The position numbers were made by a program, and so were the translations under genes. From Planctomycetota bacterium (GTDB lineage: Bacteria > Planctomycetota > UBA1135 > GCA-002686595): DNA of 64,000 nucleotides. Below are positions 15,410-23,588 of this stretch, piece after piece. The notes beneath the pieces were generated by a model that was not told where the DNA came from, did no database searches, and saw only the letters and a program-made list of their open reading frames with translations. Within the stretch, counting starts at the first letter, position 1; each line of letters opens with the position of its first letter. The stretch lies in assembly GCA_029259595.1 (NCBI GenBank), contig JAJDEW010000103.1, positions 1 through 64,000 on the forward strand. The letters are read 5' to 3'.

Positions 15410-15446
15410 AAACCTGGTGTCCTAGGCCTGACTAGACGACGGGGCC
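15369..15446 (-). tRNA. tRNA-Glu(UUC), CCA encoded, island attachment site
   Basis: On the minus strand the acceptor GGCCCCG pairs with CGGGGTC (one G-T pair), followed by A and an encoded CCA (15369-15371). The anticodon stem CCAGG/CCTGG encloses TTTTCAT, giving anticodon UUC. The T-arm GGGGGTTCAAATCCCCC is intact. The serine recombinase gene reads into the 3' part, so this gene marks the right end of the island. I found no second copy of the tRNA 3' end within the window; the left boundary probably lies further left. Confidence 0.95.
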
Positions 15447-15463
15447 ACGCAAGGAGCGGGACG

Positions 15464-16795
15464 TTAAGGACGTGCGGAGGGGGTGTCAACCGTGGAGGGG
15501 GGCTTCTCGGCGGGGTGCCAGCCGTTGTGTGCGAGAAGGTCGAGGACGTGGCGGACTTCGCGTTCGAGGCCGTCGAGCAGGGAGCCGGTGCCGCGGGCGG
15601 GGCCGGGGAGGATGTCCCAGGTGTAGGTTTCGATCTCGACGTGGAGTTCGGGGCTGCCCCAGCGGTCGGGGGTGGCCAGGGTGTGGGTGAGGAGTCGGTC
15701 GGCGAAGGCGCGGGTCGTGCCGAGGGCGGGGACCGGGCGTTCGAGGTCGACGGGAACGTGGAAGTGGCAGCGCCAGGCGTCGCAGCCGGACCAGTCCCCC
15801 GCCGCGGCGGCGGTGCGGGCTTCGGCCAGGTCGGTGGCGCGGACCAGTTCCTTCGAGTCGGCGCGGCGGCCGGTGACCTGGTGCAGGTAGACGGGTTCGT
15901 CGAGGGCGAAGAGCGCTTCGCGGCCGGCGGGGTTTTGGTCCGGGGCCTCGAGTTCGAGGGCGCTCGAAAACTGGAGCTTGCCGAGCGGGGTGCCGGAGGC
16001 GGTCGCGTTGGCGAGCGCCGTCGCGGGCTCCTCGAACTCGACCGCGGCGTGGCAGGCGTCGAGGCACGTGCCCAGGTGGCGCTGCACGATGTCGTCGCTC
16101 GTCGCGCGCACCGAGGGGTAGCCGCGACCGATCACCTCGTACGCGCGCGTACGGACGCGCTCGAAGAAGGCTTGCAGCTCGGCCGTGTCGTTGCAGGACG
16201 AGCGCGGCTCGGGTTCGAGCGCGAGCACGATGCGATGACCGCGTTCCGCCTCCAGGCGCGCCAGGTTCAGGGCGCACAGGGCAAAGCCCTCGGCGCAGGC
16301 GTCGCGGTCGGCCGCGGTCGTGATCGCGCTCCCGAAGCCGCCGGCGTGCGTGCTGATCGAGATGTGGCCCGCGCCCGGGTCGCGGCCGGCGGCGTCGGCG
16401 ACGGCCAGCGCGATCTCGGCCACCGCCAGCGTGAAGGCCAGGCGTTCGGGCGCCTTCCACGAAGGCGAGAACACGCCGGCCTTCAGGCCCGGCTCATGGA
16501 AGCGACGGGCGGGGAAGGCGTTGAAGGTGAAGGCGTCGAGCCCGTTCGATGCGAGAAAGCGCGCGAAGTCGGCCAGCTCGGCGCGGTGGCTCGGGCTCAC
16601 GAGCTCGAGCGCGACGTCCAGCGCGAGGTACGGCCCCACGCCGAAGGCGGCGCCGGTGCCGACGCGCTCGGACAAGGGCAGCGTGATCTCCTCGATGCCC
16701 CGCCGCACGCCGTCGAGGTCGTCGGCCGGGTGCAGGTTCAAGCAGTAGGCGAGCCGCAGCGGGCGGCCGGGAAGCTCGGGATGCCACAGCCGCAT
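15464..16795 (-). CDS. eboE: EboE-like TIM-barrel protein (metabolite traffic)
   Basis: 443 residues. The N-terminus L-A-Y-C-L-N-L-H-P-A-D and internal S-I-S-T-H-A-G-G-F-G, A-L-E-P-E-P-R-S and L-D-A-C-H-A-A-V-E-F are characteristic of the EboE family, a xylose-isomerase-like barrel encoded in ebo clusters thought to help traffic secondary-metabolite precursors across the membrane. No other ebo gene is in the window, so it is isolated from its usual partners. It ends 17 bases from the tRNA-Glu 5' end and lies 8 bases downstream of the Trm112-like gene on the same strand. Confidence 0.7.
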   Translation of the reverse strand: MRLWHPELPGRPLRLAYCLNLHPADDLDGVRRGIEEITLPLSERVGTGAAFGVGPYLALDVALELVSPSHRAELADFARFLASNGLDAFTFNAFPARRFHEPGLKAGVFSPSWKAPERLAFTLAVAEIALAVADAAGRDPGAGHISISTHAGGFGSAITTAADRDACAEGFALCALNLARLEAERGHRIVLALEPEPRSSCNDTAELQAFFERVRTRAYEVIGRGYPSVRATSDDIVQRHLGTCLDACHAAVEFEEPATALANATASGTPLGKLQFSSALELEAPDQNPAGREALFALDEPVYLHQVTGRRADSKELVRATDLAEARTAAAAGDWSGCDAWRCHFHVPVDLERPVPALGTTRAFADRLLTHTLATPDRWGSPELHVEIETYTWDILPGPARGTGSLLDGLEREVRHVLDLLAHNGWHPAEKPPSTVDTPSARP

Positions 16796-16803
16796 GCGCG
16801 GCG

Positions 16804-17061
16804 TCAGGCTCCGGCTTCGACCGGGATGCCTTCTTCGATCAAGAGGACGGGGATCTCCTGGCGGATCGGATAGACGATCGTGCGGTCCTCGCGCACGAGG
16901 CCGCCCTCGAGGGCCTCGGTCACCGGCTCGCCACCCTTGTTGGTGACCCCTCCCGCCGCGATGCGGGCGTTCAGCGCGGACAACAGAGCCGCGTCCGCCT
17001 CGGCCAGCGGTTGGTGGGTCTCGGGGCAGGCGAGGATGGAGAGCAGGTCTTCGTCGATCAC
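16804..17061 (-). CDS. Trm112/UPF0434-family small protein
   Basis: 85 residues from the GTG at 17061 (V-I-D-E-D-L-L-S-I-L-A-C-P-E-T-H-Q-P-L). The ending V-Y-P-I-R-Q-E-I-P-V-L-L matches the Trm112-like family, whose members assist methyltransferases or act in small zinc-ribbon roles. Only one Cys of the usual N-terminal pair is present (C-P-E-T instead of C-P-x-C), so zinc binding is doubtful. An insertion rich in Ala and Gly lies between the two conserved ends. The longer upstream reading was rejected because homology starts at the GTG. Confidence 0.75.
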   Translation of the reverse strand: MIDEDLLSILACPETHQPLAEADAALLSALNARIAAGGVTNKGGEPVTEALEGGLVREDRTIVYPIRQEIPVLLIEEGIPVEAGA

Positions 17062-17240
17062 GGAGAGCTCCGGAGTCCGGGCGGGGAAGGCGGAAGCGCG
17101 CGCCTCGGCGCAGCGTCCGCGTAGGATACCCGGAAGTCGCGGCCTACACTCGGGGCGAGGCGAGTTCCGCCGGGATCCGCGGGCCGAGGGCTTGGGCCGC
17201 CGGTGCCGAAACGGTTCGAGCTGCGCCTCCCCCACGCCCC

Positions 17241-18365
17241 ATGCTCACCACGCTCTTCTTGTCCACGCTCGTCGTGCTGGCGTCGCCGCTCGCCCGCCAG
17301 GGTCGGCTCGCGCTGCCACCGAGCGCGGCGCGCGACGCGTGTCCGGACACGGTCACGATCCGCGCGGCGGCGCGCGTGCCGACGGACTGGCCAGCCTGGC
17401 CCGGCATGCTCCAGGCAACCCCAACACCTTCGGCCTGGCACGGGGACGCACCCTGGCAACGGTGGGTCGCGCTGCTCGCGGCCGAAGCCCGCGCCCACGA
17501 AGCTGGCGACGCCGCGGATCCCGAGCGGCGCGCAGCCCTGACCGAGCTCGCACTCCTGCAAGGCCGCCACGCCGACGCCTGGAATCACTTCACCCTGGCC
17601 TGCGGCGCGACCCGCCCTGCGCCTGGCGCGACGGGGTCGGGCGCTGCGGAAAGGACCGAGCGGCTCGACCGGCTCGCGCAGGCGCTGGTCTTCGGGCTCG
17701 TCCCGGCCGACGAGCCTGCCTGGCCGGGATCGGAGGAAGACGAAGCGGGCGCGGTCCTGCGTCTCGTCCCCGCTTTGCCGCCGCCGCTCGACACGGGCGA
17801 TCCGCGCGTCGAGCACGTGCTGCGCGTGCGCGGTCTCGAGGTCGGCGCGAGCCGCTTCGACCTCGCGATCGGGCTCGAGCGCGATGGGGTCGAGGTCTCG
17901 TTCACACGCACCGACGGTCCGCCCTTTCCGGTCGCGGTGCGCCTGCCCGAGCCACCGGGCGTGCGCATCGCTTCGCTCTATGCGGACTGGATCCGGGCCG
18001 AGGATGCGCAGGCGCCGGCGCGGCTGTTGGTCGGGGCCGAGGAAGCGGAGACCACGGCCTGGGGTCGCTTCCAACGCGCGCCGATCCGCTGGCCCGAGCG
18101 TCTGCCCGACGAGCTCGGAGCGCTGCGGCGGTCGGGCCTGGTCCTGATCGGGACGTCGCCCTTGCTCCCGCCCTGTGCACGGGCCCTGGCCGCCTTGCTC
18201 GAGCTCGAGGTCCGCGTCGCCGCGAGCGAGCCTCCGCCGGCGCCCGGCCTCGCTCCGCTGCGCGTGCGCCTCGCGGATCCGCCCGGACGGGAGCTCGCGG
18301 CCATGCTCTCGCTGGTGGAAGCGCTCCTTTTGGGAACACCCAGGAATTACGGCGACGCGCCCTGA
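17241..18365 (+). CDS. Secreted protein of unknown function
   Basis: 374 residues with an N-terminal signal peptide (M-L-T-T-L-F-L-S-T-L-V-V-L-A-S). No domain recognised. The middle part has alternating strands that could be an immunoglobulin-like or C2-like sandwich, with Trp-rich patches (D-W-P-A-W-P; W-P-E-R-L). It is divergent from the Trm112-like gene and 112 bases upstream of pepP on the same strand. GC at third positions is high, like the neighbouring core genes, so it looks native. Confidence 0.65.
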   Translation: MLTTLFLSTLVVLASPLARQGRLALPPSAARDACPDTVTIRAAARVPTDWPAWPGMLQATPTPSAWHGDAPWQRWVALLAAEARAHEAGDAADPERRAALTELALLQGRHADAWNHFTLACGATRPAPGATGSGAAERTERLDRLAQALVFGLVPADEPAWPGSEEDEAGAVLRLVPALPPPLDTGDPRVEHVLRVRGLEVGASRFDLAIGLERDGVEVSFTRTDGPPFPVAVRLPEPPGVRIASLYADWIRAEDAQAPARLLVGAEEAETTAWGRFQRAPIRWPERLPDELGALRRSGLVLIGTSPLLPPCARALAALLELEVRVAASEPPPAPGLAPLRVRLADPPGRELAAMLSLVEALLLGTPRNYGDAP

Positions 18366-18477
18366 CCCTGCGCGCGGGAGGTCGTACGCTGGCCCGCCTC
18401 TTTGACCCCCCGGGCCCCCAGCGAACCAACCATCGTGGGGACGCGCGGGAACCGCAGCCCAACGCAGCGAACGCTTC

Positions 18478-19800
18478 ATGTACGCCGACAACCGCAAACG
18501 CTTTCTCGACGTGCTCCGCGCCAACGGAGCCTGCGCCGTGATTCCCGGCGGCACGCCGCCCACCCGCAACGCGGACAGCGAGTACCGCTTCCGCCCGTCT
18601 TCGGACTTCTTCTACCTGACGGGCTTCCGCGAACCGGACGCGGTGTTGGTCCTGGCGCCGCAGCGCGAAGACGAACAGACGATCTTGTTCCTGCGCGAGA
18701 AAGATCCCGAGCAGGAGACGTGGACCGGGCGACGCCTGGGGCTCGACGCCGCGCCCGAGGTGTTGGGCGTCGACCTCGCGCTTCCGATCGAGGCCCTGTG
18801 GGACGACCTGCCGGGGCTTCTGATCGGCTCGCGCAAGCTCGTGTACCGCGCGGGCGAGGACGCGGAGCGCGACCGCTCGATGATCGAGACCATCAGCGAA
18901 CTGCGCCGGCGCGTGCGCGGCGGAGTCATCTCCCCGGTCGAATGGATCGACCCGCTGGTCTGGTTGCACGAGCAGCGGCTGCGCAAGACCGAGGCCGAGC
19001 TGAAGGACATCCGCAAGGCCTGCGCGATCACGGCCGAGGCGCACATCGCCGCCATGCGCGCGGCACACGCCGGCGTGAACGAGGCCGAGCTCGACGCCGA
19101 GCTGGTCGGCACCTTCCGCCGTCACGGCAGCACGGGCCCGTCCTACACGAACATCGTCGCGGGCGGCGCGAACGCTTGCATCCTGCACTACATCGAGAAC
19201 GACCAGGCGATACCCGACGGGGACCTGGTGCTGATCGACGCCGGCGCCGAATGGAACTTCTACGCGTCCGACGTCACGCGCACGTTTCCGGTCAACGGCA
19301 CGTTCTCGCCCGAGCAGCGCGCGCTGTACGAACTGGTGCTGCGCTCCCAGAAGGCCGCGATCGCGATCTCGCGCCCCGGGATCACCTTCGAAGCCGTGCA
19401 CGATTGCGCCACGCGCGAGCTGTGCGCCGGCTTGATCGAGCTCGGGCTCTTGAAGGGCAGCGTCGACGAGGCGCTCGAGAGCGGGAGCTACAAGCGCTTC
19501 TACATGCACCGCACGGGCCACTGGCTCGGGCTCGACGTGCACGACTGCGGCCTCTACCACACCGACGGCACGTCGCGACCGCTCGAGGCCGGCATGCTCA
19601 TGACCATCGAGCCGGGCCTGTACGTGGACCCCGACGACGACACCGTCGAGGCCCGCTGGCGCGGGATCGGCATCCGCATCGAGGACGACGTGCTCCTCAC
19701 GAAGGACGGCTGCGAGATCCTCACGAAGGCGATCCCGAAGGAGATCGAAGAGGTCGAAGCCGCCTGTCGCGGAGCCGAACTCTCGACGGCCCACGCCTGA
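18478..19800 (+). CDS. pepP: Xaa-Pro aminopeptidase (M24B)
   Basis: 440 residues, the usual length for PepP. The N-terminal AMP_N domain has S-E-Y-R-F-R-P-S-S-D-F-F-Y-L-T-G-F. The C-terminal pita-bread fold carries the dinuclear metal ligands: Asp in L-I-D-A-G-A-E, Asp in A-S-D-V-T-R-T, His in H-R-T-G-H-W-L-G-L-D-V-H, Glu in T-I-E-P-G-L-Y and Glu in I-R-I-E-D-D. It removes an N-terminal residue preceding proline in the cytoplasm. No signal peptide. Confidence 0.93.
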   Translation: MYADNRKRFLDVLRANGACAVIPGGTPPTRNADSEYRFRPSSDFFYLTGFREPDAVLVLAPQREDEQTILFLREKDPEQETWTGRRLGLDAAPEVLGVDLALPIEALWDDLPGLLIGSRKLVYRAGEDAERDRSMIETISELRRRVRGGVISPVEWIDPLVWLHEQRLRKTEAELKDIRKACAITAEAHIAAMRAAHAGVNEAELDAELVGTFRRHGSTGPSYTNIVAGGANACILHYIENDQAIPDGDLVLIDAGAEWNFYASDVTRTFPVNGTFSPEQRALYELVLRSQKAAIAISRPGITFEAVHDCATRELCAGLIELGLLKGSVDEALESGSYKRFYMHRTGHWLGLDVHDCGLYHTDGTSRPLEAGMLMTIEPGLYVDPDDDTVEARWRGIGIRIEDDVLLTKDGCEILTKAIPKEIEEVEAACRGAELSTAHA

Positions 19801-19859
19801 CCGGTCGCTCCGTCCGGGGCTCGAAATAGGCCCTGCCGGCGGGCGCAGCACCATTCGCG

Positions 19860-20864
19860 ATGTCGAGCATCCTGGGCAATCCGGAGGAACACTGGCCGCT
19901 GTCGAAGGCGGTCGACGCGCTGGCCGACTCGGCCCGGCGTGCCGGGGTTCCGGGCTGGATCTGGTTGGTCGGGATCTTCTATCCGAGCCTGTCGGTCAAC
20001 TACGACCTCGTGACCGCCTTCCTCGGGTTCGTCGAGCACGCGACCGAGCGCGAGATCCCGTTCGCGAGCACGCCGGGCTCGCTCTTCTTCCTGTTCGGCC
20101 CGGAGTGGATCGAGCATCGCGACGGCAGCGTCTTCTCGGCCTTCGCCATGACGCTCGTCTTCCTGCCCGTCTTCCTGCTCCTGTATCGCCTGATCGTCGG
20201 GCTCGCGAAGGTCTCCGACCCGTTGCACTGGCAGGCGGAGACGCGCCAACCGGTCGAGCCCGCGCTCGTCGTCGGAACGCTCGTCGCCGACGAGGAGACC
20301 AGCGGACCGCGCACGCAGTCGCCGCGCCTCTCGTCGGTGTGGCGTGCGGGCAAGGGACTCGGCGCGTCGGCCTGCGGCATGTGGATCATCCTCTTCCTGC
20401 TCTTGTCGGGAGCGATGATCGTCCTGCTCGGTCCGCCGATCCTCTTGCTCGAGCTCATGAACCTCGACGAGGTCAACACGCTCGTCGTCTCGCTGCTCTT
20501 GCCGGTCGTCCTGTTCGTGGCGCTCTACGCCGTGATCCTGCAGGTCCTGAACCAGCTCGCGATGCACAGCCTGGCCCACAACAAGCGCGGCGTCGCGTCG
20601 GCCCTGACCCACGCCTGGCGGCTCGTGCGCACGTCGCCCTGGGCGGCCCTGCGCGCCACGTTGGTCGACTTCAGCCTGTTCCTCTTCGTCTTCGTCGCCG
20701 CGAAGCTCGTCTACGGCTTCTTCGGAGGCGGGCTGTCCGCCTTCCTCGTCTACGCCCTGTACGGCTTCGCCGGGGTCACTCGCGCCGGCTACTGGGCCCG
20801 GACCTACCGCGCGCTCGGAGGGCTGTCGGCCGAGGACTCCATTCCGGGCCTCGCGAAGGGGTAG
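19860..20864 (+). CDS. Polytopic membrane protein, unknown
   Basis: 334 residues with hydrophobic stretches near W-I-W-L-V-G-I-F, F-A-M-T-L-V-F-L-P-V-F-L, M-W-I-I-L-F-L-L-L-S-G, V-V-S-L-L-L-P-V-V-L-F-V-A and F-S-L-F-L-F-V-F-V-A-A, giving about six membrane spans. A cytoplasmic loop of some 40 residues separates the second and third. No transporter motif recognised. It follows pepP by 59 bases and ends just before the minus-strand tRNA-Lys gene. The arrangement recalls DUF-type glycerophosphoryl-family membrane domains, but I cannot name one. Confidence 0.7.
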   Translation: MSSILGNPEEHWPLSKAVDALADSARRAGVPGWIWLVGIFYPSLSVNYDLVTAFLGFVEHATEREIPFASTPGSLFFLFGPEWIEHRDGSVFSAFAMTLVFLPVFLLLYRLIVGLAKVSDPLHWQAETRQPVEPALVVGTLVADEETSGPRTQSPRLSSVWRAGKGLGASACGMWIILFLLLSGAMIVLLGPPILLLELMNLDEVNTLVVSLLLPVVLFVALYAVILQVLNQLAMHSLAHNKRGVASALTHAWRLVRTSPWAALRATLVDFSLFLFVFVAAKLVYGFFGGGLSAFLVYALYGFAGVTRAGYWARTYRALGGLSAEDSIPGLAKG

Positions 20865-20867
20865 AGG

Positions 20868-20943
20868 TGGTGAGCGCACCAGGGCTCGAACCTGGGACCT
20901 ACTGGTTAAAAGCCAGTTGCTCTACCAACTGAGCTATGCGCCC
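20868..20943 (-). tRNA. tRNA-Lys(UUU), CCA encoded
   Basis: Minus strand: acceptor GGGCGCA pairs with TGCGCTC, then A and an encoded CCA (20868-20870). The D-arm contains GCTCAGTTGGTAGAGC, the anticodon loop CTTTTAA gives UUU, and the T-arm is GTTCGAGCC. Total 76 nt. The 3' end is 4 bases from the stop of the membrane protein gene on the other strand. No element is inserted here. Confidence 0.96.
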
Positions 20944-21037
20944 ACACAGTGGCGGAGAGCATACACAACCCCCCGCCCCAGGCCAGTCCGGGGCGAAAAA
21001 TGCGCCCCAAAAAACACGTCCGCTCCAACGCGCGGGT

Positions 21038-21598
21038 TCAGACGTTCGTGATCTCCTCGACCTTGCTCTCGACCGCCTCGTCGACCTTCTTCTCGTAGTC
21101 CTTCAGCAGGTTCTGGATGTCGTCGTGAACCTTGCGGTTGTCGTCCTCGCTCAGCTCGCCCGCCTTCTGCATGGCGTCGGAGGTCTTGTTCATGTCCCGG
21201 CGCGTGTTGCGCAGGGCCACGCGGGCCTCCTCGCCCAGGTCCTTGACCTTGGCGACGTACTTGTTGCGCTGCTCGCCCGACAAGGGCGGCAGGGTCAGAC
21301 GCACGACCTTCCCGTCGTTCTGCGGAGAGCTACCGAGGTCGGCCTTCAAGAGGGCCTTTGACAGCTCCTGGAGGATCGAGCCGTCGAAGGGCTTGATCAG
21401 GATCTGGCGCGGCTCGGGGATGGAAACCGAGGCCAGCTGGCTGATCGGGGTCGGGGTTCCGTAGTAGTCGACACGGACGTTGTCCACGAGCGCCGTCGAG
21501 GCCCGCCCCGAGCGGATCCCGCGCATCTGATCCCTCAGATGCGACAGGGATTTGTCGAAGCGCTCGCGTCCGTCGTCCATTACCGCCTTGATCGTCAT
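21038..21598 (-). CDS. frr: Ribosome recycling factor
   Basis: 186 residues, the standard RRF length. It begins M-T-I-K-A-V-M-D-D-G-R-E-R-F-D-K and has the hallmark R-S-G-R-A-S-T-A-L-V-D-N-V-R-V-D-Y-Y-G. The long helical arms and the hinge region around Y-G-T-P-T-P-I are present. It splits post-termination ribosomes with EF-G. Its ATG overlaps the pyrH stop by 4 bases, and it is the last gene of rpsB-tsf-pyrH-frr, the common bacterial order. Confidence 0.97.
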   Translation of the reverse strand: MTIKAVMDDGRERFDKSLSHLRDQMRGIRSGRASTALVDNVRVDYYGTPTPISQLASVSIPEPRQILIKPFDGSILQELSKALLKADLGSSPQNDGKVVRLTLPPLSGEQRNKYVAKVKDLGEEARVALRNTRRDMNKTSDAMQKAGELSEDDNRKVHDDIQNLLKDYEKKVDEAVESKVEEITNV

Positions 21599-22311
21599 AC
21601 CTGGCTCCTGATGGTGGTCCCGAGGTTCTCTCCTCGTACGGCCCGTTCGATGTTGCCCTCCTCGAACAGGTTGAACACGACGACCGGCAACCCGTTCTCC
21701 ATGCAGAGCGTGATGGCCGTGCTGTCCATGACGCGCAGGCCCTTCTGCAGCACGTCCATGTAGGCGAGCTCGGTGAAGCGCTTCGCCGTCGGGTCGAGCT
21801 TGGGGTCCGCGCTGTAGACGCCGTCCACCTTCGTGGCCTTCAGCAAGACGTCGCAGCCGAGCTCGGTCGCCCGCAGGGCGGCGGCCGTGTCCGTGGTGAA
21901 GAAGGGGTTGCCAGTGCCACCCGCGAGGATGACGACGCGCCCCTTCTTCAGGTGCGCGATCGCGCGCCGGCGCACGAAGGGCTCGGCCACCTGGTGGATC
22001 TCGAGGGCGGACAGGACGCGCGTCTCGACGCCGGCCTGCTCGACCGCGGCCGACAAGGCCAGCGCGTTGATCACGGTGGCGAGCATGCCCATGTAGTCGG
22101 CGCTCGCGCGGTGGACGCCGTTCTTGCTGAAGTCGGCGCCCCGCAGGATGTTGCCCCCTCCCACGACGATCGCGACCTCGACGCCCTGGGCGACGACGCT
22201 CGCCACTTGACGCGCCACCGATTCGACGGCGGCGGGAGCGATGCTGTGCCCGGTGTCCGGCTCGCCGAGCGACTCGCCGGAGAGCTTGAGGAGGATGCGT
22301 CGATAGCTCAT
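21595..22311 (-). CDS. pyrH: Uridylate kinase
   Basis: 238 residues. The amino-acid-kinase fold motifs are clear: I-L-L-K-L-S-G-E-S-L at the N-terminus, V-V-G-G-G-N-I-L-R-G, the uridylate-binding Y-M-G-M-L-A-T-V-I-N-A-L-A, and G-G-T-G-N-P-F-F-T-T-D-T-A. It phosphorylates UMP to UDP, typically as a GTP-activated hexamer. It is coupled to frr by a 4-base overlap. The 154 bases between it and tsf contain a short tandem repeat of GACGATTCGGGG near 22400-22424. Confidence 0.97.
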   Translation of the reverse strand: MSYRRILLKLSGESLGEPDTGHSIAPAAVESVARQVASVVAQGVEVAIVVGGGNILRGADFSKNGVHRASADYMGMLATVINALALSAAVEQAGVETRVLSALEIHQVAEPFVRRRAIAHLKKGRVVILAGGTGNPFFTTDTAAALRATELGCDVLLKATKVDGVYSADPKLDPTAKRFTELAYMDVLQKGLRVMDSTAITLCMENGLPVVVFNLFEEGNIERAVRGENLGTTIRSQV

Positions 22312-22465
22312 GGCAGGGGGGGCGATCCGGGGTCCGCGGGGCGGCGGGTCAGGCTAGGCTTCCCACCCCCGGAGCACCAGGCATCGCCCGGATCCCCAGG
22401 GGACGATTCGGGGGACGATTCGGGGACGCCGCGCGAGTTGCGGCCGACGTTCGCCCCAGCGCGCC

Positions 22466-23329
22466 TCAGCCACCGATCGTCGCGCGTGTGAACGAGACGA
22501 TGCGCGTGCCGGAGCCGAGCTCCTTCTCGAGCGCCTTCGCGACGGTCGACTTGTCGTCGTGAATCCAGGGCTGCTCCGCGAGCACGATGCCCGCGTAGAA
22601 CTTCTTGAGCTTGCCCTCGATGATCTTGTCCTGGAACTCGGCGGGCTTCTTCTTGACCTCGTCGCTCTCCCGCAAGACTTCCTTCTCGCGCTCGACCTCG
22701 GCCGCGGGCACCTCTTCGACGTTGGCGAAGGACGGGCGGAACACCACGATGTGCTGGCAGAGGCTCTTCACGAGCTCGCCGGCCTGCGCGGGGTCGGCAC
22801 CGGTCGTCACCGACGCGATCGCGCCTTGCTTGCCGTCGTGGTGCACGTAGGCCGACACGGCGCCCTTGGGGTTCTCGACGCGCGTCAGGGACGTCACGCG
22901 GATGTTCTCGCCGAACTGCCCCACCGTCTCCTGGATCGCTTCGGAAACCGGCTTGGACGAGCCCTGCCACTTCTGGCTCATCAGCGGACGCGTGCCGTCC
23001 TCGAGGCCGTCGGGATCGTTCTCGAGCACGTGCTTCTCGAGCGCATCGACGAAGCTCTTGAAGCCGTCGCCCTTCGCGAGGAAGTCCGTCTCGCAAGCCA
23101 CGCCCACCAGCGTTCCGCGGCGTCCGTCGGCGGCGATCGCCGCGAACACACGGCCCTCGGCCGTGTCCCGCTCGGCCTTCTTGCCGGCCGACTTCAACCC
23201 CTGCTTGCGCAGGTGGTCGATCGCGCCATCGATATCGCCGGAAGCGGCCTCGAGGGCCTTCTTGCAATCCATCATCGCCGCGCCCGTTCGCTCGCGCAGC
23301 TCTCGCACCATCGTCGCGGTAATGGCCAT
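22466..23329 (-). CDS. tsf: Translation elongation factor Ts
   Basis: 287 residues from the ATG at 23329. The UBA-like N-terminus T-M-V-R-E-L-R-E-R-T-G-A-A-M-M-D-C-K-K-A-L and the conserved C-E-T-D-F-L-A (normally C-E-T-D-F-V-A) identify EF-Ts, the nucleotide exchange factor of EF-Tu. Length is normal. An N-terminal extension in the same frame was rejected because EF-Ts starts at the chosen residue and the extension is Pro/Arg-rich. It lies downstream of rpsB, separated by a hairpin-containing 259-base spacer. Confidence 0.97.
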   Translation of the reverse strand: MAITATMVRELRERTGAAMMDCKKALEAASGDIDGAIDHLRKQGLKSAGKKAERDTAEGRVFAAIAADGRRGTLVGVACETDFLAKGDGFKSFVDALEKHVLENDPDGLEDGTRPLMSQKWQGSSKPVSEAIQETVGQFGENIRVTSLTRVENPKGAVSAYVHHDGKQGAIASVTTGADPAQAGELVKSLCQHIVVFRPSFANVEEVPAAEVEREKEVLRESDEVKKKPAEFQDKIIEGKLKKFYAGIVLAEQPWIHDDKSTVAKALEKELGSGTRIVSFTRATIGG

Positions 23330-23434
23330 CGTTCGGTCCTGAATTCGGTCGTCGTCTCGGTCGGGGGTCGCTCGCGGGCGGCGGCGCCGCCCATCCATCT
23401 CGAAAGGTCGAAGGATCGCCGCGGGGGGATCCAT

Positions 23435-23458
23435 CGGGGAGTCCCGTCGGGCTCCCCG
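23435..23458 (-). other. GC-rich hairpin between rpsB and tsf
   Basis: CGGGGAG (23435-23441) pairs with CTCCCCG (23452-23458) around a 10-base loop, inside the 259-base rpsB-tsf spacer. There is no T-tract in either direction. It may slow or process the transcript and so set the S2 to EF-Ts ratio; that role is inferred. The remainder of the spacer is GC-rich without an ORF I can support. Confidence 0.35.
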
Positions 23459-23588
23459 GGGATCCGGGGCGCCCCATGGGGCCTCGGAAACAGGGGAGCA
23501 CCTGCGGGGCTCAGAATTCTTCAGGGAGCCCCCAGCGGGGCTCCGGAACGCGGCCGGGAGCGAACTCCCGACCGCCGGGTCGCTCGGC

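Noticed and set aside
1..15446. CRISPR array
   Set aside because: Repeats in the region (AATAGGTCC, AAGGTTTG, micro-ORFs) are too short, too few or coding, and no regular spacer arrangement is present.
20995..21030. Terminator for frr
   Set aside because: GGGGCG/CGCCCC can pair, but on the minus strand the T-run precedes rather than follows the stem, so it would not act as an intrinsic terminator for frr.
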